In this document: piece after piece, positions 25,101-36,600 of the stretch
Position numbering within the stretch: position 1 is the first letter of the stretch
Layout of the letters: the number at the start of each line of letters is the position of its first letter
Assembly (NCBI GenBank): GCA_028753945.1
Contig: JAPNXP010000010.1
Span: forward strand, 685,042-749,041
Direction: 5' to 3'
Source: Hexactinellida sp. DTS-2022
Lineage: Eukaryota; Porifera; Hexactinellida
Length of the DNA: 64,000 bases
The notes under the pieces: generated by a model
Seen by the model: the letters and a program-made list of their open reading frames with translations, nothing else
Database searches by the model: none
Told to the model about the DNA's origin: nothing
Translations under genes and position numbers: made by a program

Positions 25101-28100
25101 GCAATTATTCCCTTCATAACCAGTGTTGTTGCAATTACAGGAATAGCTCCCACCGGTATTGAAACAATTTCCATTATTTTCACAGACAGGTGGTGATTCG
25201 AGACATTCATTAACGTCTATAGCGCATATTAGGCCTTTGTAGCCTGTGTTAGTGCAGTCGCAAGTGAATCCACCGTTCGTATTGCTGCAGACACCTGCAT
25301 TCATACACGCTGCGCTGCTGTTGGAGTTACACTCGTCTATATCCGCTGTGCAGTCTGCGCCGGCGAATCCGGTCCCGCTACAGTTACAGCCGTAGCTGCC
25401 GGTGTTGTCAACACATACGCCGGGCTGACAGCGAGTCGGATCCTCGATACACTCGTCTACATTCGTTTCACAGTCTTCGCCTTGAAACCCAGTGTTTATG
25501 CAGTCACAGATGTAGCTACCGTTTGTATTAATGCAGAGCCCGTTGTTCTGGCATATCCCAGACTGCACTGAACACTCATCAATGTCCTGCCCGCAGTTGT
25601 CACCTCTAAACCCGGTTCCGCTACAATTGCACACATAGCTCCCGTTATTATCATAACACACGCCGGTACCACACAGGTTGGGTATCGTAACACACTCATT
25701 GATGTTAACCTCACAGTTCACTTCACTGTATCCAGTGCCAGAACAGTCACAAGAATAACTTCCTATAGAATCGCTACAAACACCACCATGAAGACAAACT
25801 GAGGGTATGGTAGTACACTCGTCTACGTTTGTGGCACACCTCACACCTGTGAAACCGGAAGTACAGGTACAAATGAATCCACCATACGTATTGGCACAGC
25901 TCCCTGTGTTACAGAAATCAGTGTCGAGACATTCGTTCACATCAATCTCACAATTAGTTCCATTAAAGGCTTCAGGACAGTCACAAATGAATGAGAGACC
26001 ATCCAGGGTACAAGTGCCACCATTGAGACACGTGCCAGACACATTCAAACTAAATCCACAGGGATCTACTACAGTGATGACGTAACTAACGGTTTGGAAA
26101 GTACCTTTATAAACTGGTTCATCTTCACCTGATGGGTCCGTGTACATTTCCACTGAGAAATAGCTTATAAAAATACCAGTAGCACCACTGTCGGGATATC
26201 GTCTGATTTCTGTGTCGCTCTCGAATGGGAAACTGAATGTACGAGTTATATGGTTAATGTTAAGTACATTTTCATTATCAATAAAGTCATATGTAAAGGA
26301 GGAATGTGAAAATCCATCTTCAAAGTTAAAATTAACTGTGAAAACCGTAACTACCCTTGGTGTAAGCGGGAAAGCAAGATTTATTGAAAAAGAGAGTTCA
26401 GATGGAGTGAGAGAACTAACTATCTCGAAACTAAATTCTACTTCGATCTGACCGGATATTGGAGAACCGCCTAAAGAAATAGATTTAATTTGTAAATACA
26501 GTGAACTCTCGGTATAACGAAGTGCTTGGAACCTGTAAATTCCTTCGTAATATTCGGATATGCGTTATAAGCGGATAATATTTAATGCATTTAGTGCTCT
26601 GGGGAAAAATCTCCATTTCTTTATAAGCGGTAATTTCGTATATCCGACTTGGAAATAACGGGAGTTCACTGTACGTATAACTATGATTATTCTCACAAAT
26701 TTGGTGTTTAATCAAGAAATTGGACTGATCGAACCGGACCATGGATATACACATGTGGATATGCCAATTGGCATGCCAGGTTCGTTACTTGAGTATCAGT
26801 AACTGAGTTTGAAATAAGACTAAGAAAATTGGTATTCAAAATGCAGCAAATAATTACTGTTTGTACTATAAACTGTTAAAGCAGTAGATATAAGTTATTA
26901 CATAGAGTTTAGGCAAAAGGATTAATACCACTGACCTCCTGAATCGCTTGTGTAAGTGTACACAATAACTCCTTGATAGAATCCTATCGCGGTAGGCGGA
27001 GAAGTTGGACTCGTGAAAGCAGCACCCGAAGTACCATTGATAAATATAGAGATAAAATTGAAAATTTCCCTTATAGAGAATACAATAGTGAATCCTGGCG
27101 TGCTTGTTCCAGCTGTGAACAAATAGAGACCGCCTACTCTGCTGTTAGTAGATTTAGCTGTGTATTGGGCAGCGTCAGCCTCAATAGCATCATACAGCTA
27201 CAGTACAGGGAATGGAGAATGCATTAATATCGAAACATACGATCTTACTGCAATGTGCAGTACCAAAAAGATATACGTTAAAAATATTATTTAACAAATG
27301 TAAATGCTATGCGGTGGAATAGAGTTAGTTTAATACCCAATCAACCAAACGTAAAGCGAAATAAGGAGAACACTGTTTGGAAAGTGGTCCAGGCCAATGC
27401 ATTATTGTATATATATTTAGATTGCAAAATAAACGCAGCGAATACACTCATATTTTGGAAACGGTAGACTCGTTTGCTGCCATGTTATTGGGAATTACAC
27501 TATAATTTTCTAGCAATAATACATAATTATTCTTATCAAATCCTTAAAAACTGGACCAGGGAATATTTGAATTAAGACAGTTAGCTTGAGAGGATTAAAT
27601 GAGTGTATATAAGTCCGAATCCAATGTATTCGCGAAATATAACAGTGCAATACCGAAAATAATACAATGAAGGACCATGGATTCGGACATCCACTGCAAC
27701 ATAATGGGCAAGGGAATAGTTGATTTATTACATAGCTAATATTATCTTTAACTCACAACGAAAGTAAAGGGAACACTTGTTTCAGCCACAATATCAACCG
27801 TATTTTTCACATAGTTAATAGCAATAGAGCCTGTGTAAGTTTTCTTCGCTGTAGGAGCATTAGCTAGAACGATTTTAACAGAACCAGTAGCATCAACAGT
27901 TGTAAATTGATCATCACCAGTGAGACCGCGAATATAGAATAACTGACCACCAGAACAGCTGTGTGTAACTCCAGTAATCGTAAACAAAGGCTTTCCAGCA
28001 GCGGGGCGAGTAATATTAGCAGAGTAAACGGCCTATAAATGAACCAAATGAGAGTCAGTACTATTTGTAAACAGTTTAATGTCAATCCATTATAAAAATA

Positions 28101-29454
28101 CTTCAATTAATATTTGTTTGAGACTAAATACGGACTTCGTTTCGGACACATAAACATTTCATTAAATTTAATAGTAAAGTGGATGCCGGTTATAAAAACA
28201 TTGTCGGGAACTGCATATAATCTTCTTATAACCGGGATAAAGTTTTTTTTTTAAATTTTAAAATTAGTAGTCGGATTAAGAGATTCTGAATTTAATTATT
28301 CAGATGTTCAATAAGATTGTACTTAATAAAAACTCTAAAACAAGTTTATATTAGAAAATACGCCAACTTTCTATTAGAGGATCAGAATTAAGTCAATTTT
28401 CATTAAATGCTCGCTTTGGGACTGAAAAAACAATATTGCTTAATAAATCAATATTGTTACTAGAGCAATTGAGATTAGGCAAACACAACTTTATCTAAGT
28501 GCACATAAACAATTTAGATATTATTCCTACACTTATCCACTAGAAAATTAAAGTACAGTAGAACCAGGGTAATATACAGAACTGGAAATGAACACTCCCA
28601 AGGTCACTAGAGCATGAATTTGTTAGTATAAAAGGTTAGTTTTGTATTATGTCACTATGGGGACTTTGTACAAATTTCGCGCTCCTAAACGCAAACATAT
28701 TCCAATTTATAAGCCTTAGTCGTATGGCGCGCTCCTGGATAAACCCCTGAGTAGAACCTAAATAATCTGACACTCGTTGGGACAGGAAAATGTGTCGGAT
28801 TAAGGCGAATTCCGGTTTATAGAGGGTCGGATTACGCAGGATCTTCTGTATATTATATTGTAATATTTATTTCCGAACGCATCAATTCAATTAAAATGGG
28901 TTTTCTATGAGAATAAATATATTTTTATTTTGTTTTACGCGTTGTCTTCAAGGAACACATCTACCGCGTAAAACGAGGGGACTTGTATTGTAGTATATAC
29001 AATGGACTCCGCTTAATAGAGCCACCGGTTAATAGATTTCTCCGCTTAATGGGGTCGAAATATCACAGAATTTATAGGAAGGAATGACAGTTTTGTTTAA
29101 AATATTTCGGTTAATAGACTCCGCTTAATCGGGTCAAAGTAACCTGGTCCCGAGGTGACTCTATTAAGTAGAGTCGACTGTGCATATCAAACTCACCGTT
29201 ATCGGATCAAATACGCAAGAAGTATCTCCACAAATGGGACATAGGGTGCAACCTGTCACAACACCACCACTAGTTAGATTCACGTTACCCTTCGCGGGTG
29301 TTGATGTTGCATCACAACAATCATCAACTCCATTTACAACTATAATATCAGACATTTGTACATTGTCACAGGAACATTTGTTTAAGCAGAAAATGCCATG
29401 AGAGACTGATACAGCATGGAAGAGAATGAGAAATACATAAACAACAAGATGCAT
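16140..29454 (-). CDS. Large secreted EGF-repeat / LamG / Kazal protein, five exons
   Basis: Exons read from splice signals: 29197-29454, 27757-28032, 26936-27197, 23184-26470, 16140-17369. All junction phases agree and give about 1770 residues. Exon 1 has a signal peptide and a cysteine-rich segment. Exons 2-3 and the start of exon 4 are beta-rich modules I cannot name. Exon 4 carries 19 consecutive EGF domains (about 400-1155), 18 starting with D-[IV]-[DN]-E-C calcium-binding signatures. A LamG/concanavalin-like domain follows and is split by intron 4 after LTSSQ. Exon 5 holds the rest of it, a second LamG-like domain (VYLYVDGLPRGYVKI, LTVGGRPG) and a Kazal domain (LVCGINGVTYANSC). No membrane anchor is seen, so it is probably a matrix or adhesion protein. 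The EGF array resembles Notch and fibropellin, but the combination matches no family I know. The 3.3-kb EGF exon lacks introns. Confidence 0.85.
17572..17642. repeat. Hairpin repeat variant
   Basis: GCGCGCTTCGCTTGCTAGGT and CGCTTCGCGGCAGAATAC are followed by ACCACACACC...GGTTGCTGTGTGGT, a second inverted pair. It is related in style to the hairpin-cluster family but diverged. Confidence 0.5.
18063..18192. repeat. Hairpin-cluster repeat
   Basis: CGAACCCTTCGGTCTCGGTC, then GTCGCTTCGCGAC-type hairpins, then AAGGCCGCTTCGCGACCTTT and GGCAGCTTCGCGGCC. Three stem-loops share a CTTCG apex. Confidence 0.75.
18430..18732 (-). repeat. DINE/HINE-like repeat, copy 1
   Basis: Read on the minus strand it starts TATATTAAAAGCGGAATTGT, then a TGTGTGTTTGTTTG tract, GTCCAGAATTGATTGGAAAG, and ends near GACGTCACGTGGAAT. 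It matches 19340-19637 at high identity. It joins directly to a hairpin cluster at 18733. Confidence 0.6.
18733..18862. repeat. Hairpin-cluster repeat
   Basis: CGAGCCCTTCGGTCTCGGTC through AAAGTCGCTTCGCGACTTTT to ACGGCCGCTTCGCGGCCTTA. It is near-identical to 18063-18192 and 32858-32972. Confidence 0.8.
19340..19637 (-). repeat. DINE/HINE-like repeat, copy 2
   Basis: The same order as 18430-18732 on the minus strand: TATATTAAAAGCGGAATTGT, TGTGTTTGTGTGTGTG, GTCCAGAATTTATTGGAAAG, GGGAATAACTCTTTCAG, GTGACGTCACGTGGGAAC. Here no hairpin cluster follows. Confidence 0.6.
19660..20025. repeat. GACCTG-rich minisatellite region
   Basis: Scattered CCTGACCTRACCTGA words from 19680 are followed by a regular 22-bp tandem (GACCTGAAAAAGACCTGGAA-type) at about 19905-19985, then GACCTGACCTGACCTGAG. 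Confidence 0.8.
20538..20597. repeat. Perfect-arm palindrome
   Basis: CCTCTAAGCGTATA and TATACGCTTAGAGG with a short AT loop are extended by TGTTCAAAT/ATTTGAACA outer arms. Confidence 0.8.
20801..20862. repeat. 28-bp perfect hairpin
   Basis: The arms TAGCTATTATCAATGTACTA + TAAGCTGC and their exact complement are separated by TCGTCC. No mismatch is seen. Confidence 0.9.
22236..22395. repeat. MITE family A copy (left end decayed)
   Basis: ACGAACACCAGGG near the left and CGTACTAACGAGGTTCTACT at the right match the family A consensus. Confidence 0.6.
23005..23145. repeat. MITE family A copy in intron 4
   Basis: CTCGTTAGTACGAACAC at the left and GTACTAACGAGGTTCTACTG at the right. It ends 39 bp downstream of the exon 4 splice donor, inside the intron. 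Confidence 0.75.
26499..26671. repeat. MITE family E in intron 3
   Basis: It is TA-flanked, CAGTGAACTCTCGGTATAAC to GGAAATAACGGGAGTTCACTG, 173 bp. A second copy starts at 46855. It lies wholly within intron 3 (26471-26935) of the EGF-LamG-Kazal gene. Confidence 0.85.
28172..28236. repeat. MITE family C, short copy
   Basis: GTGGATGCCGGTTATAAAAA with inverted TTATAACCGG at the right. It lies in intron 1 of the EGF-LamG-Kazal gene. Confidence 0.6.
28556..28850. repeat. Possible composite MITE
   Basis: CAGTAGAACCAGGGTAAT at the left and GGATTACGCAGGATCTTCTG at the right are loosely inverted and TA-bounded. GCGCTCCTRRA words recur inside. Weak support. Confidence 0.4.
29000..29180. repeat. MITE family B abutting the exon 1 donor
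   Basis: CAATGGACTCCGCTTAATAG to AAGTAGAGTCGACTG, 181 bp. Its end leaves only 16 bp of intron between the MITE and the exon 1 donor (GTGAGT, read on the minus strand from 29196). Confidence 0.8.
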
Positions 29455-29536
29455 CAGAAAGTAGTATTTCAGCTAATGAGTATTGGATGAGAACAGCATA
29501 TGTACTGTGTTAATTTATAATATAGAATGCAAAATA

Positions 29537-29717
29537 GAGTAGAACTTCGTTAGTACGAACACCAGGGGACCGTCAATATGTGTTCGCCTTATCCGGAATT
29601 CGTATTTACCAATATTATTTGTATTGAAAAGGCTTTGAAGTGGACTGAAATAGTGTTCGTATTAACCGGAATTTCGAAATAACCGTGTTCGTACTTCGTA
29701 CCGACGAGGTTCTACTG
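29537..29717. repeat. MITE family A upstream of the EGF-LamG-Kazal gene
   Basis: AGTAGAACTTCGTTAGTACG to GACGAGGTTCTACTG. It lies about 80 bp upstream of the start codon, in the likely promoter or leader. Confidence 0.8.
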
Positions 29718-30547
29718 TAATAGAATATTATATCTCAGACCTTCTAATAACTATGTAAAGGGGCATAGCTAAAGAAAGATAAAATCGGACAATTGATAAA
29801 GTTAAGGTGAATTCGTTTTAATATACTAAAAAATTAAAATGAAGTTACATATATATCGGCCAACACCATTTCTAATGTATTTTCAGGCACTGGTAAGGTC
29901 TTTTTCTTGAAAGTATAAAACACTTTCGCGAAGTCAGGTTTTTGTTAAAGGTATTGGCCATTATAAGTTACTGTAATTTTCATTAGATGAACTAAATTCG
30001 AATAAATTTAGATTGGAAACCTAAATGTGTTAAAAAATAATTAGAAAATTCCCAATTACTTAGTATTTTAAAAAATCCCAAGTACACGTATTAGAAAAGC
30101 TATATTTGGTCTATACTAATAATATTTGTGGTTAGAACAGCAAGCTAGTTTCAATAATCCAATCAAACTTAGCTTATTTGGCATAATCCAATATTATTTG
30201 GAAAACTTGAGTATACTTTTGGTTGAGTATAGTGGAGTATATTCTGAAATTTTGAAAAAAACTTTAGTTTTTTGGCACTTTCTCATAGAATAATCGTCCT
30301 TTGCTTAAAAATCTCTGCTCATGTGCACTTCTCACATGAAAATAGCTGCAAATTATAGTTATTTGAATGGGATTTAGATTTTCGATGTAGCAACTTTGGT
30401 TTCTGTTGATAAAAGCCACTAATGAATTTTGAAGCCTTTCACCTAATAAATTATCTCTTGAAAGAACATAAGAATTAATAAAAATTCCATGTCACAATGT
30501 ACACAATATTAAAGTCAGTATCATGTCATTAATGTAATTACATAGTA
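29718..30547. other. AT-rich intergenic DNA
   Basis: No gene seen. Short phrases such as TTTTCAGGCAYTGG recur at about 29880 and 31217, suggesting an old unrecognised repeat. Confidence 0.4.
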
Positions 30548-31167
30548 CAGTGCAACCTCTATAAGTGGGGTCTCTATAAATGGGGAAGCGGGGGAATTTT
30601 GGTCCATATTCGTTCATTTCCATACAAATGATCCTCTATAAGCGAGAAGGGAATGGTGGACCTTAATTTTAAAGGAATTAGTATCCCCATACAAAATGAC
30701 CTCTATAAATGGGGAAGATGGACAAATTATAACATAATACTTATAAATTATGCTGCATTTCTAATAAATACACTCTAAAGTTCTACAGAATAAATATTTT
30801 TGATGGCTCTACTCTAATGTTTTTTAAGAAATCATCGGCGGTGGATAAGAAAGAATTTAACTAAATTGTCAAAATATACAAATACAGAAATACTGACTAG
30901 AACTAACATTAAAAGGATGACCTAATGAAACCATATTCGAATATCCCATGGGAATTCCCACAGGATTCCCATGGGGATCCCCACAGGGGAAAAATCTGAT
31001 TCCCATTCCCATCCCATTCCCATGGGTATGGGGATCCCCATGGGAATTCCCATACCCACGGCAACCCTGCGTGACTGTCTATAATTGAAAATTCTAACTG
31101 GGGAATAGCCGGGGGGCAATTCAAATTTTGCCCGTCCCAAGCTCCCTCACTTATAGAGGTTGCACTG
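30548..31167. mobile_element. 620-bp non-autonomous element, family D
   Basis: TA-CAGTGCAACCTCTATAAGTG at the left and CACTTATAGAGGTTGCACTG at the right. Internal CTCTATAAATGGGG words recur. The right third (about 30930-31065) is packed with overlapping palindromes of CCCATGGG, GGATCCCC and GGGAATTCCC. No transposase. Confidence 0.75.
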
Positions 31168-32235
31168 TCTTATTTATAAATACGTAAGTCTGCAAACGAA
31201 TATTTTAATTAATTTTCAGGCATTGGCAAGGTAAAATTTTCCAAGGTTAAATAAAAAGTTTCAAACTAAGAGCCACTTACGCAAGAAAACATTTCAAATT
31301 TATAAAATATATAGTAAACTAATATTCTACCTTTTCTTGTAAAAATAATATCACTAAAGAAGGAGTAAACTCATATTCTAATCAAAATAGAGCTTGTAAG
31401 CTTATTTATTTGAGAACAAGACAAACTTGTATGAATTGAATTCCTATTATGTCATAGTGAATTACTTTCCATGAGAACTTGTTATGTTATGACATCTATT
31501 TGACTGGAATTTTTCATTGGTGAGAATTGAGACTTGTAAACCACAAATTACAAATGTTTTGATTTGTAATTATTGTAAACAATCAAATGCTGATTACTAG
31601 GACGAAGTGTTTATGTATCATATGTTTATTATTCGTTCGGTTCTCTTTAGTTACATCGTTTTCAACCTACAACATCATTAATTAATATTTCTGCACAGTC
31701 AGCAATATAAAATTATTATGAATGACGCTGTGAAAAAGTAGAAATAAAATCGAGATTCGCTGCAAAAACTGAAAACTGCAATATGAAGCCCGGAACTTGG
31801 CAAGGCTGTACTAATACTTCTTAAATGGTTAATGGCGTACAATATAGTGCTAAATAATCGCCGGGCATTTGTATATAGATAGTGCTGTGTCGCCTACCAC
31901 TTTTAGGGGATGTGCCGCGTAGGAAATTATACGAAACTTATTTGTTCAGTTCCCAACATTTTTTCGAACATACGTAGCGCTATCTCCAACAAATTTTGAA
32001 TTCACCTGAAAGTTCAACTGTAGTATTTGTATTTAGCAAAATAGAGTAGACTCTCGTTAATACGAAAACGGTTAGGGCGAACAAAGTTTAATTCCCTAGT
32101 TTATACAAAGCATGCAAATGACTCGGTTAACACGAATTCAGGATAATACGAATAAATAGGAAATATGACATTTGTGTACAAGACTAGTGTGACAGTTGTG
32201 TACGATTTAGTGCGATATTTGTGTACAACTTTTGT
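31168..32235. other. Intergenic AT-rich DNA
   Basis: No gene seen. About 32044-32165 resembles a decayed family A end (AGTAGACTCTCGTTAATACG), and 32165-32240 repeats TTTGTGTACAA words. An inverted relative of that word cluster lies at about 33310-33380. Confidence 0.45.
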
Positions 32236-32240
32236 ATGAC

Positions 32241-32333
32241 ATTATATAATTTATGTCGGTTATAAGAACTTTCCGGTTATAAGCACATTAAGTGCAGTTC
32301 CCGACGATGTGCTTATAACCGGCATCCACTGCG
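32241..32333. repeat. MITE family C copy
   Basis: ATGTCGGTTATAAG...GTGCTTATAACCGGCATCCA, with GTTCCCGACGATGTGC as in the other copies. Confidence 0.7.
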
Positions 32334-32857
32334 TATCAACTTTATTCGTATCATCTCAATTTATTTATCTGAACAATGAACAAGAAGCATACAAATATGA
32401 ATATTTATTGTTGTTTGCAAAAAGAGGTAAACAAGTTATTCAAATTTCAAAATGAACCTAGAGGCTAGCTTCCAACAATAACTTTAGGTAAACAAGTATG
32501 CTGATTAATTAATTAATAACCCAATAAGTTACGATAGGTAAATTTTTAGAATATTTTAATTAATTAATCAAATTAAATTCATTGTATTTGCATTTCTAAC
32601 AAACAGGGGCGGTCGCAGGAACTGGTCAGTCGGGGCATCGGAGGGATTAGTATAAACCAGGGGAATGCCCAGTGTTATTATATTAGCAACCCGTGCCGTG
32701 CTGTGTTGGAATCGGGCAGAAGCGAATTTAAACCTACAAATCTATTAAAAATAAAATGAATATAGAAGCTAGGTTTCCAATGTTAGATAAGGTCAACAAG
32801 TATTCTGATTACAAATATTTATTATTTCAAATTAGAATATGAATATTTATTGTTACG

Positions 32858-32972
32858 AGCTATTCCCGACGGATCAGTGGGATCACTCTCTCACAAAGGT
32901 CGCAAAGCGACCTTTGTTAGTTCGTGTTAGGCACTACGCAACACAATTAACGGCCGCTTCGCGGCCTTTCCC
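32858..32972. repeat. Hairpin-cluster repeat
   Basis: GGATCACTCTCTCACAAAGG, AAGGTCGCAAAGCGACCTTT, GTTCGTGTTAGGCACTACGC and ACGGCCGCTTCGCGGCC. It is preceded by diverged ~135-bp units. Confidence 0.75.
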
Positions 32973-33696
32973 TCCTAAAAAAGCATCAATATTAATAATA
33001 AATAATTTAACCTATGGCTTGTAAATTACACACTACTAATTAAAGCTTTGAATTTTTTTATTATAATGAAAAATCTCTATGGGCTCAATTTAACAACTTA
33101 GGTTTGTTTGAGTTGAGTTCGCTTATTAGAAGTCTCTATACGTATTATGAACACAAATAACCGAACTGTTATTCTTAAGATAAACTTTTAAAAACTAAAC
33201 AAATAATTTAGTTTAGTAATGTTATATTTGCTTGCATTTCAATGAGAAAATCTCCTCACCTTACCAGGTTGACTGTCCCTATACACACACAAGAGGCCGA
33301 GTGCACAAATTACTGAACACAAATGTCGCAACAAATCGTACACAACTTCGCACTAGTCTTGTACACAACTGTCTCTCTCCGGAATAAATTTCGACAGTCC
33401 CCTTCAATTTGATCTTCAAACGGATTACGTAAAAACAATATAAATTTGCAGCCATAGCTTGGCCCGTTGCGATTTGACCACTGTGTTCGCCAATTTGCGA
33501 ATGGCCCAATCTATTCGCTAAAGGATTAAATTTCATTTGGGCTGCGACATAAATAAACTAATAAGGATTAACCATTCTGTGCATAAAGAGTACTAAATAA
33601 TTAATAAAATACAAACCAAAAAATAATAATAAATATTAAGTAAAACGTTTCATTATACAAATCCAATATAAACAAATAGACATTCCAAACGACCTG

Positions 33697-36600
33697 TTAC
33701 TTCCGCTTCCTATCTCCGCTCAGTCTCCACACCATCTCGTACGGATACGGGACGCTGGGCTGACTCAGTCTGTTCAGCTCCACCACTTCCTCCTCTCTCA
33801 GCTCCCAGCTGGGGTCCCCTGCCCCCATGTTGTCCGCCAGCTGATCCAGCGTCCGCACCCCCACCACAACCGAGGGCACGGCTGGCTTCTGCAGCAGCCA
33901 CTTTAGAGACACCTACAATGCAGTGCACAGTTACTGTGTTAGAGCATCCATGGTTATTCCACAATAATTCAGTTACAGTCAACTCCGCTTAATAGAGCCA
34001 CCGGTTAATAGCTTTCACTGCTTAATCGGGTCAAAATTTCACAGGATTTATAAGACGGAATTATACTTTGGCATAAAATATTTTCGCTTAATCGGGTCAA
34101 TGCAACCTGGTCCCGAGGTGACTCTATCAAGCGAGTCGACTGTATTTTATAAACAAAACAAAGCATCACCAAACAAATATATTGGTGAACAGGAGTTATT
34201 TAGAAGCAGATTCCCTATAGACGAATATAAAACTATTGCCTAGGACACACAATATTCAGGAATACCACATTATGAGACATGAAATGATCTATTCGCAATC
34301 GAAATGTATCGAATATTCAGGTACAAAGCTGTAGTTCCTAACCGAGGGTCCATGGACCCCTTGGGGATCCACATGATCTCAAAAGTTGTATTACGATCAA
34401 TGGGAGGGGACCCACAGAATGTCTAAGATTTGCTATATGGGGTCCACGGTTGAAAAAGGTTGGGAATCGCTGGACTAATGAATTAATCGCTAACTCTGCA
34501 TAAAACAACAGTATTGAGTATCACCTGTAAATTGCTGTAATACAAATGAATGGCTATATTGCCTATATACAATAGAAGCTCGTTAATACGAACACCAACG
34601 GACGATAAAAATGTTTCCTTAACCGGAGTTTGTATTAACCGGAGTATTACCCATTCAATCGCCATTGTAGGGACCTGATTTTGTGGAACTGTTTGTCGTA
34701 TTATCCGGGAATTCGTATTAACCGTGTTCGTACTAACGAACTGTAGTACATGTATACACCTGTAATGAATGCCTACAAATACCTGCGATACAGATCTGCT
34801 GTGAGCCGCAGCTATCCTCTCCATCTCCCCCAGCAGCGTCCACACGCTCTCCTGCTTAGCTATCTGCGCGTAGGAGGGGTGGGACTGGCTGGCCCGCGCG
34901 CCCTCGCTCTCGCTCACCCAGCCTATCCGGCACTCGCCAGGGGCGGGCGGCTGGTCCCGCTTGATCTTACCAGTCAGCCAGCCGCCCTTGAGCGGGGACC
35001 AGGGCAGCAGCGCCAGCCCCTCCCTCCGACAGACGTCCAGCAGCTCCCACTCCGTCTCGCGGCACAGCAGACTGTACTGCGCCTGCAGGCTCACCACGGG
35101 GCTCAGCCCCATGTGTCTACAGTGGTATATATAGCATAGTGCATTCAGTGGAATCAGGGTGTTAACCAGGCGTATTGGGCGCTCCTAAAGGAGCGTAATT
35201 TGGATGGATTTTAATCTAGGCGTACAAAAATCGTGTCTAGGCGTACAATATCGAGAGATGCTCCCATAGACTTAATACAAAATGTGCAAACTAGGTGTAC
35301 AAAATGAAAAATGAACGAGCTCAAACTAAATCTAGGCGCGTAGAAATTTTTGTTTGGATGAAAGCCTGAGTGGGATATACAGCCATTTGTAACTACAGTC
35401 GACTCAGCTTAATAGTCACCTCGGGACCAGGTCGCATTGACCCGATTAAGCGGAGAAATCTATTAACCGAAAATATTTTAAGCCAAAGTGTAATTCCGTC
35501 CTATAAATCCTGTGAAATTTTGACCTGATTAAGCAGTGAAATCTATTAACCGGTGGCTCTATTAAGCGGAGTCGACTGTACGCTCCTAATCCTGGTCTGA
35601 AAAAAATTTCATACACCTAAATCATAAATTTATGTTACGGTATAGGAGAGGATTCCAAATTTTCGCTCTCCTAAATTCAAAATTTCCAAAATCATGCTCA
35701 AAAGGAGCGTCTCGCGCTCCTGGATAATTCCTTGAATGCATTGTATAATAGAGATAGAGAGTAATAGCAGTAGTTTCTGTGTAGATTTAAGGAGCATCCC
35801 TAGCCTATACAATGGCATGTAAATGAATCCGGTTAATACACTTTACGAAAAATACGGTCCCCTGCTGTTCGTATTAACGAGTCTACTGTATCTATATGTA
35901 CAGCACACAACACACCCACCTACACAGGTCTATAGTCTTCTGCAGCTGCCACCCCAGCACATTGCTGAGTCCGAAGTAGTGTATCTTCCCAATCCTGACC
36001 AGGTCATTGAGAGTCCTTAGGGTCTCCTCCAGGGGAGTGGCGTCGTCCCACATGTGAGTCTGCAGCAGATCCACGTAGCTGGTGCCCAGGCGCTGCAGGC
36101 TGCCCTCCAGAGCGGAGATTAGACTCTTGCGAGAGAGACCGCGGGCGTTAACGTCAGACTTGTCCATGCAGCCGTAGGCCTTCGTAGCAACCACATACCT
36201 GGGGAGATTGTGTTGTCACGGATACAATGTAATGGTGTAGATCAGGCAAATTAGATTTGTTGTGAAAATAAAAGTGTAAATATGCATGTGGTTCTATATG
36301 GAGTTGGTTCATAAGTAATGGGAACAGATAAACGAATTGAAATGTCCCTGCAAGTAGTCTGTCATGAGCCAAATATGTAATAAAAATGATAATATAAATA
36401 CACAAAAGAAAATTTTCATTTTCCCCATTATGAGTTCGCGTAATAGCAAGTCGCATTTTTGATGAAAATCTTGCTAATAGGCGAATAAATATCGCTTATC
36501 GGAACTTTACAAGCTTTCTACGCACACCGTACCTATCTCTCTGCTGGGACTTGAGCAGCCAGCTGCCTAGAATGCTCTCAGACACGCCAGTGACTGGTAT

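Noticed and set aside
24675..25196. 173-codon plus-strand open frame
   Set aside because: Exactly antisense to the EGF-repeat exon; its openness mirrors the repetitive cysteine codon pattern.
34750..35139. 129-codon plus-strand open frame
   Set aside because: Antisense to aldo-keto reductase exon 3, which has the conserved family blocks.
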